NCBI GenBank assembly: GCA_963734295.1
Contig: CAVTGS010000035.1
Location: 62,001 to 126,000, forward strand
Source: JAEUMW01 sp963734295
Lineage (GTDB): Bacteria > Pseudomonadota > Gammaproteobacteria > Burkholderiales > JAEUMW01
Length of the DNA: 64,000 nt
Reading direction: 5' to 3'
The stretch's first letter is position 1, and each line of letters begins with the position of its first letter. Shown one piece after another: positions 25,801-36,921 of the stretch. A program made the position numbers and the translations under genes. Below the pieces are notes generated by a model. It searched no databases. It was not told the DNA's origin and saw only the letters and a list, made by a program, of their open reading frames with translations.

Positions 25801-27996
25801 GGATGGTCGGCGGCGGTGAGCGTGTGCAGCGGCTGGTCGGCGAGGCCGGGCAGCGGATGTTCGGGATGACGCCCCACGGTGCGCGTGCGTTCCTCGAAGA
25901 CGTCGATCACGGCCGGCTCGGCGCGCGCTGCTGGATCGGCCGCGCCCCCGGCACGCTGGATCTCGAACGCCGTCTGCGCATAGGTGAGCAGCACAGCGTG
26001 CCGCAGCAGCAGGTAGAGGAGGTTGTTCGGGCGCGCGGCGAGCCCCGTCTCGGCGCGGATCGCTTCGTAGGATGAGTCGCGCAGCCACGCGAGCCACTCC
26101 GCCTCGGTCGGCGCCGTGCCCGCGGGCGCCAGCACGACGTCATCGCGCAGCTCGGTGGAGGACGCGGCGAGCACGGTGGCGAGCAACCGTGGCTCGCCGC
26201 CGAACCCGAGCGCCGCGAGCTGGGTGCGCAGGTTCTGCGTGTGCAGGACGAGCTGCGACGGCAGCTCGAAGAAGCCATGGAAGCCGCGGATGCCGAAGAG
26301 CGCGTGGTCGAACATGAGGCGCGCGGCGTAGCCCGATGACGTCGGGCTCGCCTTCAGCACCGCCAGGATCGTCGCTTCGTTCGGCACTTGCGTCGACCCC
26401 TGCCGCCGGTCGAGGCGCGGCAGCTTCGGGACGACACCGCGCAGGCGGTTGCGAATCGTCCGCAGCGCCGTGACGAAAGGCATTTCGTCGGCCGTCGCGC
26501 GCCAGCGGTCGAGCGCGGTCGTGGGCAGCACGCCGTAGGGCTGGCGGCCGACGCGCAGGGTTGGCAGCGGTCCCTGGGCGCGGACGAAGTCGAGGAAGTG
26601 GCCGCGCGCCGCTTCCACCGCTGGATCCGGGAAGACATTCAGCAGTTGCTCGAGGAAGTAGCCGCCGGTCGCCGGCCAGAGCAGGGTCTGCAGCGCGCGT
26701 GCATCGGCCTGGTCGCGGCGCGTGCCGCCTTCGAGCGGCGTGAAAAGCTCGCTGTCGATGCCGACGGCGTGGGCCAGCAGGACGGCGTTGGCGTCGGCCG
26801 GCGCAGGCGGTGTCGCGCTCGGCAGCGGATAGGTCGCCGCGGGGTCGAGCGTGCGCGGCGCAAAGCCGGCGCCGCGCGCTTCGGTGTTGTTCGTCGGCGT
26901 ACCCGGCGCGACGAAGGCGAGTCCTTCGGTGAAGCGGTGCCCGGTGAGCAGCTCGCCGAGCGCGGTCGCGCTATCGGCCGGCGTCTGCGTGGTGCGTACG
27001 CCGAAGACGACGAGCGTGTCGAAGCCGAACTGCGCGTCGGCGGGCGTGAGCGCGACGCGCAGCCCCATGCCGATGCGCTCGGCCTCCGCGAAGTCCACCA
27101 GCCAGCGCATGCCCGCATCGACGGCGAGGCGCTCGTCGCTCGCCTCAAGGGGCGGCGGCGCCGACGGGTCGGGCCCGACCGCGAGCGGCGGCGCGATCGG
27201 CACGCTTGCTTCCAGCATGACCCGCTGGCCCGCACGATAACCGAGCGCGATCCAGCGATCCGGCAGCAACCGCGCGAGCGGCGCACGCGTCCACGAGTCA
27301 GCACGGCGCGCTCGCTCGGGGTGGCGTGGCGGATCGGGCAACGGTGCTTCCTCCGGGATCGGGAGCGCGGGGCGGTCGCCGGGATTGATGGGCTTGAGCG
27401 TGAGCACGATCCACGTCGCGCGGCCGCGGCCGTAACGCTGCGCGATCTGCTCCCAGAGCTGGTTGCGGCGCGCAACCGCTTCGTCGGTGTCGGCGGCGCC
27501 GGTGCGCCAGGTCGCGGCCCAGAAGTGCTGACCCCACTGCAGCTCGTCGGCCGTTAGCTCGGGCTCGTGACTGTCGACGTGGACTTCGTCCGGGTAGACG
27601 CGGATCAGCAGTTCGGGCTTGCCGCCCGTGCTCACGAAGCGCGTTTCCAGCCGCACCGGCAGAAGCGCGATCGGCCGGTCCGCGGCTGGGGAACTCGCCG
27701 AACAGCGCGTGCTCCTGCTGTTCGACAAGTTGCGCGAGGCGCGGCTCGATTTCGGCGAGCCGGATGCGCGCCGCAGGAAGTCGCGCATCCGCGGCTTGGA
27801 GATTGCGCTGCGCGATGCGAAGCGCCGCGAAAAGCGCTTTTTTCTCCTGCGGCGTCTCCGCGGCTTCGAGGTCGGCGTTGAGCGCGTCGATCTGTTCGCG
27901 CAGCGACACGACCGATAGTTCGAGCTGCTCCACCTCGCTCGCCGCAGCGTCGCGTTCGGCGCGCGCCTGGGCGATTTCGACGGCAAAGGGCACCAT
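22821..27996 (-). CDS. giant coiled-coil protein (~1725 aa), gene 4 of the operon (one frame break)
   Basis: ATG 27996 opens a coiled coil (about residues 5-105, heptads such as VEQLELSVVSLREQIDALNA). One surplus base near 27684 shifts the frame, which then continues uninterrupted to 22821. A long alpha/beta region with HALFGIRGFHGFFELPSQL and LPTLRVGRQPYGVLP follows. A second coiled coil spans roughly residues 960-1120 (LQNLLKKQPNNEILMERLLDV within it). The tail includes ESVYQLVQGNPVRAGTSLDAV. No signal peptide or catalytic motif. Size and paired coiled coils suggest a scaffold. Its start lies 6 bases after the preceding gene. Family not recognised. Confidence 0.72.
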
Positions 27997-28002
27997 GCGC
28001 GG

Positions 28003-30696
28003 TTACTCCGGCAGCAGATCGGCGAACCGGAAGGCGACCCGGAACGCGCGCTGCAGCGCGATCGCCGCCATGTGGCCGGCGTTCGATCCCCACTCGAGCG
28101 GGCCGATGCGGTGAGCGGCGAGCCGCCCGCCGAGCCGGACGTGGACGAGTGCGTCGAGCTCCGCGTCGTCGGTGGCGAGGTCGCCCCAGGCGAGATCGCT
28201 CCAGCTCGCGAGCTCGGTCGGGGCGCGGCCGGTGACGGTCGATTCGTCGAGGCCGAAACGCGGCTCGGTCGGCTGCTGTTCGAGCACGACGAACCAGCCT
28301 TCGGCACGCAGTTTCGCGACGGTGAGGCCGAAGCCCGCGAACGTCATATCCGGCGCGAGCCGGCCGCGGAACAGCGGATACACGCGCTCGCTCCCCGCCG
28401 CGCCCGGATGCGCCGCGCGGGTGACGTAGATCGTCGTGCCCGGATAACGGTTGAGGAGCTCGCCGCGGACGAGCAGCACGAGGTTGCCGTTGGTGCCGCT
28501 CATGAAGTGACTGCCGAGCGTGCTCGGCAGTGTCCATCGATGCAGCGGCGGCATCTGCTCGGCAGCGCGCGGGTCGAGCGAGGCGGCCGCCCAGAAGGTG
28601 CGGAAGCTCGTGCTGCGTTCGTCGCTCGGATATTCACGCCAGGCGAGCTCGCGGCTCATCTCGTGGTTGAGTCCGACCATGTAGGCCTCGATGAACGCGG
28701 CGTCGCTTTCGAGCGCCACCACGGTGTCGGCCGGAACGCGCTCGCAGCCGGGCAGCAGCAGGGCCGGATCGAGATCGCGCAGCGCCTCGTACATCGGCTG
28801 CGGGAACGACGGGCCAGGGAGCATCGGCTCGAGCTCCGGCTCGTTCGCGACCGCCGCGCGCGGCGCCGGGCCGGCGACGCTCGGCGTCACGGTCTTGGCG
28901 GGATCGAGCGCGGCGAGCAGTGGCGCGCGCAGGAGCGAAGGCGTGATCGCGGGGCGCTGATCGGTGCGCGGCTCGATGCCGGTCATCTCGCTGAAGTAGC
29001 TCTGCAACGCGGCAGTGGCACTGCGCAGCAGCGTGTTCTTCTGGATGCGATCCGGCAGCGACGGGATCGTGAGCTTCGCCACGTGTTCGGCGACATTCTG
29101 CGGCGTCACCATATCGGGCCGCGGCAGGCTGATGAAGATCACCGCCGGCGTGAGGGCGATGTGGGTGGTGAAGCGAAGCGACGCACCGGCGCCGCCCACA
29201 CCCGGCGGCCGCCGGCGCAACAGCGGACCGCGCGGACGCACAGCGCGCCGGAAGGCGGTCGAGGTCATGCCCGGCGGCGTGCGGCTGGTGCGGAAGTGCT
29301 CGCGCACCGTCACCGTTTCGGCGCCGGCGCGCAGGCCGAGCGGTGCCGGCGCGAGCGCCAGTCGCGCGTGCAGCGGCGCGCTCACCTCGAGGAACGGATC
29401 GGGTGGAAGCTGTGCGAGGCGCCCGTGCACGCGGCCGAGCACCGCCGCGGCGAATGCCGGCTGGTGGACCTGACGCGCTTCGCGTCCGACCTCGCCGAGC
29501 TGCTCCCACGCGGAGGCCATGAGCTCCTCCTGCCGGTCCTGCACGACGAGCACGCCGAGCCCCGCGGCGGCACGCAGCCGCGGGTCGAGATTCAGCTCGG
29601 CGAGCCACGGCCGTGGTGCGTTCGCCGGAGCGACCGTGGCAGTTGCGGCGTGCCGGCTGCCATAGACCGGCGGCGCCACCACCGGGTCGCCGCCGACTTG
29701 TGCGCGCAGCGTCTCGGGCAGGTTGACCAGGCTGGCAAGCGCGGTTTCGAACGCAGCCGGAATCGCGGCATCGGGGGGACGCTGCGGGAGGCGCAGCGCG
29801 CCGCGGAAGTTCCGCTCGCCGACGTCGGGCAGCCCGAAGCCGAGCGCCCGTATCGCAAGCGGCCGGCTGCCGACCCCTTCGGGCAGCGGCCGCCGCTGCA
29901 GCCTGCGCGCGAGGGTCTCGAAGTCGCCCGCCTCGCCGGTGCTGAACTCCCAGTGGTAGTAGACGGGCAGCGCGATCGCTGCGGGCGCGTCCGCGCCGCT
30001 CCGCCAGGCGGGCGCGAGCTCGCGTTCGTCGTCGGCGGTGACCGGCAGGCCGAGTCCGCTCTTGCGGCCCGCTTCGAACGTCGGCACCACGCACGCAAGA
30101 TAGGCGACGTTGGGCGTGAGACGGCGCGGGCAGACGATGCGCGAGAGGTTCTGGGTCGAGTCGGCGGCGAGGAGCTTGTCGAGCGGTGCGGCACCCTCCG
30201 CGCTCACCACCTGCGCATGGGCCCACGCCCACGACTCGTCGAGGTCGGGCAATTCGTCGGCGGGGCGCGCGGGCGGATCGATGTGCAGTACCGGCCGGCG
30301 GCTCGTCGGGTCGACCGTGATGCTCACGCCCGGTTGCTGCCGCACGACGACGAGCGTGATCCAGGGCCGCAGCCGCCCACGTGTATCGCCGGTCGCGGGC
30401 GTGAACATCCACGGCATATCGGGCCGGTCGAACTCGACCAACGGAAAGTAGTTCGGCTCGAACTCGCTCGCGAGATGCGGCGGATCGGTGCGCACGACCG
30501 CGCGCGTGTCGATGCTCGCGACATCGCTCGGGCCATAAAGGCGCGCGGTGATGTCGACTGCGTCGCGGTCGTTGACGCGCAGCGCGACGGGCATCGTTGC
30601 GTGCCCGGGTACGCCGCCGGCGAGCGTGTCCACGTTCGCGAGCGACGCGGCGGCGCCCATCCGCACCCACGGCAGGAATCGATAACGCGCGCTCAT
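28003..30696 (-). CDS. conserved hypothetical protein (897 aa), gene 3 of the operon
   Basis: The product starts at ATG 30696 (MSARYRFLPWVRMGAAA); the longer upstream frame overlaps the DUF6603 gene and has poor composition. It is a soluble alpha/beta protein rich in Pro, Arg and Ala. Recognisable blocks are FEPNYFPLVEFDRPDMPWMF, RPWITLVVV, ERNFRGALRLPQ and SGTNGNLVLLVRGELLNRYPGT. The final region (GFGLTVAKLRAEGWFVVLEQQPTEPRFGLDE) looks like a compact folded domain. There is no export signal and no known motif. It lies 37 bases after the DUF6603 gene and 6 bases before the coiled-coil gene. Function unknown. Confidence 0.72.
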   Translation of the reverse strand: MSARYRFLPWVRMGAAASLANVDTLAGGVPGHATMPVALRVNDRDAVDITARLYGPSDVASIDTRAVVRTDPPHLASEFEPNYFPLVEFDRPDMPWMFTPATGDTRGRLRPWITLVVVRQQPGVSITVDPTSRRPVLHIDPPARPADELPDLDESWAWAHAQVVSAEGAAPLDKLLAADSTQNLSRIVCPRRLTPNVAYLACVVPTFEAGRKSGLGLPVTADDERELAPAWRSGADAPAAIALPVYYHWEFSTGEAGDFETLARRLQRRPLPEGVGSRPLAIRALGFGLPDVGERNFRGALRLPQRPPDAAIPAAFETALASLVNLPETLRAQVGGDPVVAPPVYGSRHAATATVAPANAPRPWLAELNLDPRLRAAAGLGVLVVQDRQEELMASAWEQLGEVGREARQVHQPAFAAAVLGRVHGRLAQLPPDPFLEVSAPLHARLALAPAPLGLRAGAETVTVREHFRTSRTPPGMTSTAFRRAVRPRGPLLRRRPPGVGGAGASLRFTTHIALTPAVIFISLPRPDMVTPQNVAEHVAKLTIPSLPDRIQKNTLLRSATAALQSYFSEMTGIEPRTDQRPAITPSLLRAPLLAALDPAKTVTPSVAGPAPRAAVANEPELEPMLPGPSFPQPMYEALRDLDPALLLPGCERVPADTVVALESDAAFIEAYMVGLNHEMSRELAWREYPSDERSTSFRTFWAAASLDPRAAEQMPPLHRWTLPSTLGSHFMSGTNGNLVLLVRGELLNRYPGTTIYVTRAAHPGAAGSERVYPLFRGRLAPDMTFAGFGLTVAKLRAEGWFVVLEQQPTEPRFGLDESTVTGRAPTELASWSDLAWGDLATDDAELDALVHVRLGGRLAAHRIGPLEWGSNAGHMAAIALQRAFRVAFRFADLLPE

Positions 30697-30733
30697 GGGG
30701 CGGCGGCCTCCGCACTGAAGTGATTCGACGGGG

Positions 30734-33700
30734 TCATACGGCGGCCGCCTCCTCGACTTCGGCGACCTGGAGCTTGCCGCGCAGCTCGGGATGGCGCGCG
30801 AGGTGGCGCTGCATCGCCTGCCACGCGGCGGTGTAGCCCGCGGCGCTTTGCGGCAGGTCGGGCAGGGCAACCGGCGCGAGGTCGTCCGTGCTGGCAACGG
30901 TGAAGCGCGTCGTCGCGAGGCGGACGTTCTTGGGCGGCGCGCGGAATCGTTCGGGGCCGGTGTTGCGCATGGGCGAACGACCGACCGCCCCGATCGCCGC
31001 GGCCAGAAGCAGGTCGTCGGCGCTCGCGCCGAAGCTCTCGATTTCGCGTACGGGCGCAGCGGCGCCGTCGATCACTACCGTCTCGTAGGCGAGATCGGTT
31101 TCGGCGAAGAGCGCCGGGTTGTCCTTGCCGCCCCACGCGACTGCGGTCGCGGCGACTCTCACGCCCGCCTGCATGCGCTCGAACGAGGGACGACGAATCC
31201 GCTCGGCGTCGGCAAGATCGATGAACTGCGCCGGGGCGAAGAACTCTTCGACTGGGGCCACGCCGGTCGCGCCCACGACAGCCACGTCGAAGCGACGCTC
31301 GCGTGCCGGCGCGGTGTTGCCGAAGCGGCTGATCTCGATGCCGAGCGGCACGACGCGCTGGCGGACCGCGAGTTCGCCTAGCGGATGTAGCAGCACTTCC
31401 GTCGTCGGGGGCGTATCGCGCAAGGTGACGAGCATCCCGCTCGCCACCGGGAGTTGCGCGTCCCAGTTGCGGTGGTCGGCGAGCGCCGCGAGCAGCTCCG
31501 GCAGCGGATCGGCCGCCGGCAATGGCGGTGGCGGCTCCTCTTCGCCGAGGGTGCGGTCGAACGAAACCGACTTCGAGAAGCGCCAGATCTTGAAGGTCGC
31601 CTTGCCGCGCGCGTGCCAGGGCGAGGGACCCGACAGCGTGAACTCGAGGTCGACGCCGAAGAGCGTGCGGCCGTGCCACTTGAGGGTCACGCCGGCCTGC
31701 AGGTCGACGATGAACGAGAACGGCGAGAACTGGAACAACGCGTCGAAGCCGAGCCCGCCCTCGACGGTAAAGCTGGAGGCCTTGAAGAAGAAGTCGAGCC
31801 GTGCGCCGACCTGGGCGGTGTTGGAAGTCAGCGCGAAGTACGCCTGCAGGGTGAGGCGCGTGTTCTCGCCCTGGGAGAGGCCGACGGTGACGCGGGCGAG
31901 CTTGGGAAAGCCGTTCGGCGCGGTGAACTTGGGATGCAGCCCGCCGACCGCGAGCGCGAAGGTCGGGTCGCCGCCCCAGCGCACGCGCAGCGCCATGTCG
32001 CCGGTGACCGGGTAGCGCACGACGCGCGAGTCGTAGAGCACCGCGTCGATCGCGGCCGTGTTCTGGTCGAAGTCGACCACGCCGAGCGCGTCCATCTGCA
32101 GCTTGACGAGGACCTTCTTCTCGGTCGGCATCACCGCGCGGAACTGGCCGAGCACGATGAGGCGCGTCGGCGAGGGGAACTCGACGATGATACCGAGCTC
32201 GATCGTGAGCAGTGTCGGCACGCCCCACACGACCCGCGCCATCAGGCCGAGCAGGAACTGGCCTTCGCGCGGCGGCGTCAACGTGGCGAGCGCGCTCACG
32301 ATGCGCGGCGCGTCGCGCACCGGGTTGGCGGGGAAAAGGATGTTGTCGAGCGCGCCGGTCTTGAGCCCGGCGCGGAGCTGGTCGACCTCGACGGTGCGGT
32401 TGATCCCCACCAGCCCGCCGACGCCGGTGAGGCGGAAGCCGAACGGCAGGTTGAGCGGCGGGAAGTCGGCCGCCGCGACGATGACGAGCATCGAGAAGCC
32501 ACGGCGGCCGTCCGGCGGGAGCCGCGTCGAGATGAGCCCGATCGCCTGCAGCGTGAGCTTGCGGAACTCGAGCTGCACGACGCCGGCATACTGGCCGCTC
32601 GCCGCGTCGCGGAAGAGGTAACCGCCGCCGGTCACGACCTTCGCGTCGATGACCAGACCGACGCCGCTCGGCCCCTTGAAGCCGATGGCGGGCGGGGCGC
32701 CGTTGTCCATGTCGACCACGAGCTCGAAGCCCATGCGATCGACCGCGGCGGTGACCGGGCCGAACGTGATGCTGAACGCGAGCGAGGACTCGAAGCGCAG
32801 CGCCTTGTCGATCGACTTCGTGCCGGTCGCAAGCTCCAGGTAGAGCTGCTGGAGCCGCGCCGGGCCGAGCTTGCGGTCGATCGGGATCGTCGCCTGCAGG
32901 CCGCTCCCGCCCTCGACGTGCACGCGCAGTTCGGGGCTCATGACGAGGCCGATGCCGAGATCGAAGTCGAGCCGCGCGCCTTGCTCCGGCAGTGCCTTGT
33001 CGGTGAACCCGTCGCCGTCGCCGCGCCGGATCACGAGCGCGCTCTTCTTCGCAAGGAACTTCAACTCGACCGTGTGCTTCGCGAGGAGCAGCGAGATCGA
33101 GAGCTGACCGATTTCGATGCGCGTGCCGAACAGCGTGAGGACGTATGGCTCTTCCGGGGTCGCTTCGACCGGCTCGAGCGTAAACCGGACCTCCTCGCCG
33201 ACGTCGGCTGCCGCGCGCGGCGCGGCACTTAGCGGGCCCGGCTCCTCCGGCTGCGCAGGCTCCGACTCTGGCCGGAAATCGATCGAGTCCCAGATGAGGA
33301 CGTCGATCACGTTCGCGGTCGAGCGCTTGGTGTTCAACCCCCAGATCGAGCCGATCGGCACGTTCAGGTCGGCGGCGCCGTTGAGGGAGACGAAGAGCCC
33401 CGGTCCGCCGTGCTCGCGCGGCACCCAGGCGAGCGTGGCGCCGATCGAACCCGCGACCGGCGGATTTTCCGGATTGCCGCCCACCGAGAGCCCGTGGAAC
33501 GCGAACGAAAACACCTGCTCGGAGAGGTGGTCCGCGAGCGGCGTCGTGCTGTTCGGCGGCGTGTCCCAGCCGTGCAGCACCTTGCGCTTCGGGAGCTCAT
33601 ACTCGATGCCGACGAGCTTCAGGCCGCGCCGCGCGGTCTGCTCCCAGTATGCGAACAGGATGGCAAGCGGCGTGAGCGAGTTCGCCGCGAGCTCGCGCGC

Positions 33701-34255
33701 GTCGGCGTCGGTGATCGGCGTCGAGTAGACGCGGCCGAAGTGGTCGATCGGCGCGCGCACGACGTCGAGCAGGTTGCTGAAGATGTCCTTGCTGACGACG
33801 ACGTCGACCGGCTTGTGGAACTGCTTCGGGACGACGTCTTCGATCACCTGGAACAGGCGCCCGACGAAATACGCCATCGGGTAACGCAGCCGCATGTACT
33901 CGGTCGCGGTGAGGCTCAGGAACTGCCGCACCGCCTCCTTGACCACCGCTTTGCCGCCCGCGCCGGCACCCGCGGCGGCGACGAAACCTTCGATGGTCTC
34001 CACGACCGCGAGGATGTCCTCCCACACGGCCAGGAACGCCTGCTCGTCGGGGTCGGACTTCTTCCGATAGGTATCGATGCTGGTGACGCGTTCGCCCGGT
34101 ATCTGGAGCGGTGGTGTTGCGTCTGGGTCGAGGCCAAGGTCGGCGAGCACCGCGCGTCGCGCGGTGTCGCTCGCAAAGGTTTCCTTCACCCAACTGAAGT
34201 AGCCGGCGATGAAACCGACGGCTTGCTGGATGAGGCTGCGCTTGGATTTGCTCAC
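30734..34255 (-). CDS. DUF6603-domain protein (1173 aa), gene 2 of the operon
   Basis: The region about residues 540-960 carries the pattern I associate with DUF6603: GGGYLF, FGFRLTGVGGLVGINRT, LDNILFPANPV, GLHPKFTAPNGFPKL and YFALTSNTAQVG. It consists of alternating beta-strand segments with amphipathic spacing up to the WHGRTLFGVDLEFTLSGPSPWHARG block. The first ~240 residues are helical and different. The last ~250 (from PLPAADPLPELLAAL) are a mixed domain. No signal peptide is present, so this beta-rich protein is apparently cytoplasmic. Its ATG overlaps the PhoD-like stop (34252-34255). The molecular function of the family is undescribed as far as I know. Confidence 0.8.
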   Translation of the reverse strand: MSKSKRSLIQQAVGFIAGYFSWVKETFASDTARRAVLADLGLDPDATPPLQIPGERVTSIDTYRKKSDPDEQAFLAVWEDILAVVETIEGFVAAAGAGAGGKAVVKEAVRQFLSLTATEYMRLRYPMAYFVGRLFQVIEDVVPKQFHKPVDVVVSKDIFSNLLDVVRAPIDHFGRVYSTPITDADARELAANSLTPLAILFAYWEQTARRGLKLVGIEYELPKRKVLHGWDTPPNSTTPLADHLSEQVFSFAFHGLSVGGNPENPPVAGSIGATLAWVPREHGGPGLFVSLNGAADLNVPIGSIWGLNTKRSTANVIDVLIWDSIDFRPESEPAQPEEPGPLSAAPRAAADVGEEVRFTLEPVEATPEEPYVLTLFGTRIEIGQLSISLLLAKHTVELKFLAKKSALVIRRGDGDGFTDKALPEQGARLDFDLGIGLVMSPELRVHVEGGSGLQATIPIDRKLGPARLQQLYLELATGTKSIDKALRFESSLAFSITFGPVTAAVDRMGFELVVDMDNGAPPAIGFKGPSGVGLVIDAKVVTGGGYLFRDAASGQYAGVVQLEFRKLTLQAIGLISTRLPPDGRRGFSMLVIVAAADFPPLNLPFGFRLTGVGGLVGINRTVEVDQLRAGLKTGALDNILFPANPVRDAPRIVSALATLTPPREGQFLLGLMARVVWGVPTLLTIELGIIVEFPSPTRLIVLGQFRAVMPTEKKVLVKLQMDALGVVDFDQNTAAIDAVLYDSRVVRYPVTGDMALRVRWGGDPTFALAVGGLHPKFTAPNGFPKLARVTVGLSQGENTRLTLQAYFALTSNTAQVGARLDFFFKASSFTVEGGLGFDALFQFSPFSFIVDLQAGVTLKWHGRTLFGVDLEFTLSGPSPWHARGKATFKIWRFSKSVSFDRTLGEEEPPPPLPAADPLPELLAALADHRNWDAQLPVASGMLVTLRDTPPTTEVLLHPLGELAVRQRVVPLGIEISRFGNTAPARERRFDVAVVGATGVAPVEEFFAPAQFIDLADAERIRRPSFERMQAGVRVAATAVAWGGKDNPALFAETDLAYETVVIDGAAAPVREIESFGASADDLLLAAAIGAVGRSPMRNTGPERFRAPPKNVRLATTRFTVASTDDLAPVALPDLPQSAAGYTAAWQAMQRHLARHPELRGKLQVAEVEEAAAV

Positions 34256-36850
34256 GCGCCGCCCGGAATGTTCGGTTTTGGTTCAGCGGGGTCGCTCGCC
34301 GCCGCCTCGAGCACCACCTCGTGCATCGAATAGATCGCGGGCGTGGTGGCGCCGAGCGGTTGCGCGTGCAGCTCCTGGCGTGCGAGCAGGCGGCCGTCCT
34401 TGCGCTCGAAGGTCACTATGCCGACGTTGCTCTCGAAGAGCGCCTGGCGTGTGTGCGAGACGCGGTCGAGCTGCTTCGCGTGGCGCTGCGCGACCTGCCG
34501 GTAGCCCTCGATCTTCACCGCGATATCGTCATTGGGCTTCTCCGGATCCAGCGGCGCGAAGCGCGCGGGTTCGGGCAGCTCGTTCGGCGGCCGCTGGTCG
34601 CGGCTGAGCCGGAAGCGCCAGCTCCAGTCGGGTGCGCGCTCGACGGTGGTGCCTTTGGGCCAGCCGCGGGTGGGCAGCAACAACGGCTCGCGGCGCAGGC
34701 GCGAGCGTGCCGGAGGCAGCAGGTCGATGTCGGGCGGAAACTTGAGCGGGGTCGGCGAGCCTTCGTCCCAGCCGAGCAGCTCGGCCGGACCCCCGAGCCG
34801 CTCGATCGCCTGGCCGAACGCGAACGAACGCGACAGCGTGACCACGATGTGCGGCCAGATGTTCTTGACGCCGCTCGAGGTGAACTGCGCAAAGCGCGCA
34901 GGCTTCTCGTCGGTCTTTCCGCCAGTAGCTGGTCTCGCCGCTGTGCCCGTAGTGCACGTCGCCCGAGAGGAAGATCACCTTGCGGTAGGGCGCGAGCCGC
35001 TTCAGCAGGGCCTCGAACGTGTCCGGGTCGTGCACCCAGGCCTCGGCCGCGTCGGGGTTGGTGCCGGGCATGCCGGCGATGTCCGAGTGATGGAACGCGT
35101 CGAAGGCGCGGAAGAGGAGCGCCCCGGCGAACGCGTCGCTCACCGGCAAGCCGAACGGCGGCAGGCCCGCCAGCACGAACAACACTTCGAGACCGGCGGG
35201 GAGCGGACCCTCCGGGATTTGCTCCTTGAGCGCCGCGGCCGAAAGGTTCGACGGTGGCGACGCGCGGCTCGTGAAAGAGCGGCGCGTGCGCACGTCGAGC
35301 CCGAGCACGCGATGTTTCGGTCCGTCCACCTGGTAATGCCAGCGGACTGGCGGGTCGCTGCCATCGAGACCGAGGAGGAGGTCGACCTGGTCGGAGGTCT
35401 CGGTGTGCGGCGGGAGGTCCTCGCCCGCGGGAAAGAGCTTTGGGATCGCGTCGAGCAGCGCCTTCTGCTTCGAGCCTTCCGCGGCAAACTGCTGCGGGTC
35501 GTTGCCCCAGCCCTGGCAGATCGCGTAGGCGACGAAGCCGTTGCGCAGCACCGTGCGCCCGAGTGGCGAGGTGAGGACGCGGTCGCGCCAGATCGCGTTC
35601 AGGTTCAAGTCGTCGGTAATCTCGTGGTCGTCGCAGAGCGTGTAGGTCGCGACGTTGGCGAGCACGCGGCGCACCTGCGGCAGCGCGTCGCGAAACGCCT
35701 CGATCACTTTCATCTCCTTTGCGTACGCTGCCTCGGCCTTCTTGTCCTGTGCCACCTTGGTCAGCACGCGGCCGACGTGGATCGCCTGGAAGCCTTCGAG
35801 GTCCTCGGTCTCCTTGTAGCGATGCTTCAGGCCATGCTCGGTCTCGAAGCCGAGGCCGGTGTGCACCCGCCACAGGTCGGGCGGAAGCTCGATGCCGGCG
35901 AGCACCTCGTCGAACTCCGAGAGCGGCAGCGTCTCGCCCCAGAAGAGGTCCTGGTAGGTCGGAAGCTTGACCGGCCAGAGGGTGTTCGCGAACACGAAGA
36001 GATGCATCGCGAGGAATTCGCCGAGCGAGAGGAGATGGCTCTCCCCGTCGACGGTGGTGAGCTTCGCGTCCTCCATGACGGCGGCCTTGCGGACCCCGGC
36101 CGGGAAGCGCGAGCGCTCGGCGGGCTCGAGGCGCACGCCCTGCGACGGTTGGAGCGTCCCGCGCGTCGGCAGATGCTCGACGGCGCCGAGGAGCTCGTTC
36201 CCGACGGGTGTGAGAAGGTGGAGGAGAGCGGGTGCGACGTCGTCGGCGTAGATCTGGTCGCCGGTGAGGAAGAGCTGCTGCGGACGCTTCTTCACTTCGC
36301 CGCGCGAGGTCCGGATCAGCTCGTCGAGGGCCGGCATCATGTCCGCGGTATCGGCATGCGGGCGGCGGCACGAGCCGTGTGCGATGCGCAGATCCGCGAG
36401 CTCGGGCGGCGGCAGGACGAACGTGGGAAGCTGATTTGCCTCGTAGCCGAGTGCCTTGTGCGGCAGGCGCGCGGTTTCACCTTCACCGGTCTGCGGCTGG
36501 TCGCGCAGGAGCCCGAGCGACTTCAGGTCTTCGCTCGCCGAGAACCCGCCTTCGGGTGCGCCGAACGCCACGTTGTAAGCGAACGTCTGACCTGCGGTGA
36601 ATGCGCCGGTGGGTGAGGCAGTGACCACCGCGACATGGAGTCGCTCGCCGACGCGGATGGTCTTGGTGTCGCCGACGGCGATCGGCCCCTCGACCGAAAC
36701 GAGGCCGTCGCCCGCGCCGGCGTCCTGGCTACCTTGCCAGACCATCAGCCGAACCTGACGCGCTTCTTTGAGCGCGACCCAGACCGAAACGAGCCCAGGC
36801 TCGACGCGACGCACGATCGGCCCGGCCAGAATCAGCGGCCAGTGTTCCAC
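34252..36850 (-). CDS. cytoplasmic PhoD-like metallophosphatase, gene 1 of the operon (one frame break)
   Basis: About 865 aa from GTG 36850, preceded by GGAGG. An N-terminal beta-sandwich (residues 1-150) is followed by a PhoD/calcineurin-type domain: HGSCRRP, FLTGDQIYADDV, TLCDDHEITDDLN and, near residue 640, FLSGDVHYGHSGETSYW. These supply the usual Asp, His and Asn metal ligands. One surplus base near 34920 breaks the frame after SYW. The tail continues as TDEKPARFAQFTSSGVKN and ends in a ~190-residue extension. PhoD enzymes are normally Tat-exported; this one has no signal, which is unusual. The gene heads the five-gene operon. Confidence 0.8.
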
Positions 36851-36921
36851 GCGCCTGGACCTCCGATGCGCTGCAGCGAAAGCGAGGTTGAGCTACGAGT
36901 GCGGAACCTTAGATCGCTCGA

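Noticed and set aside
28072..30723. 883-codon open frame on the plus strand
   Set aside because: Antisense shadow of operon gene 3; no start signal and biased Arg/Ala/Gly composition.
30693..32228. 511-codon frame on the minus strand overlapping the DUF6603 gene
   Set aside because: Same strand but wrong frame; Arg-rich composition and total overlap with a supported gene.
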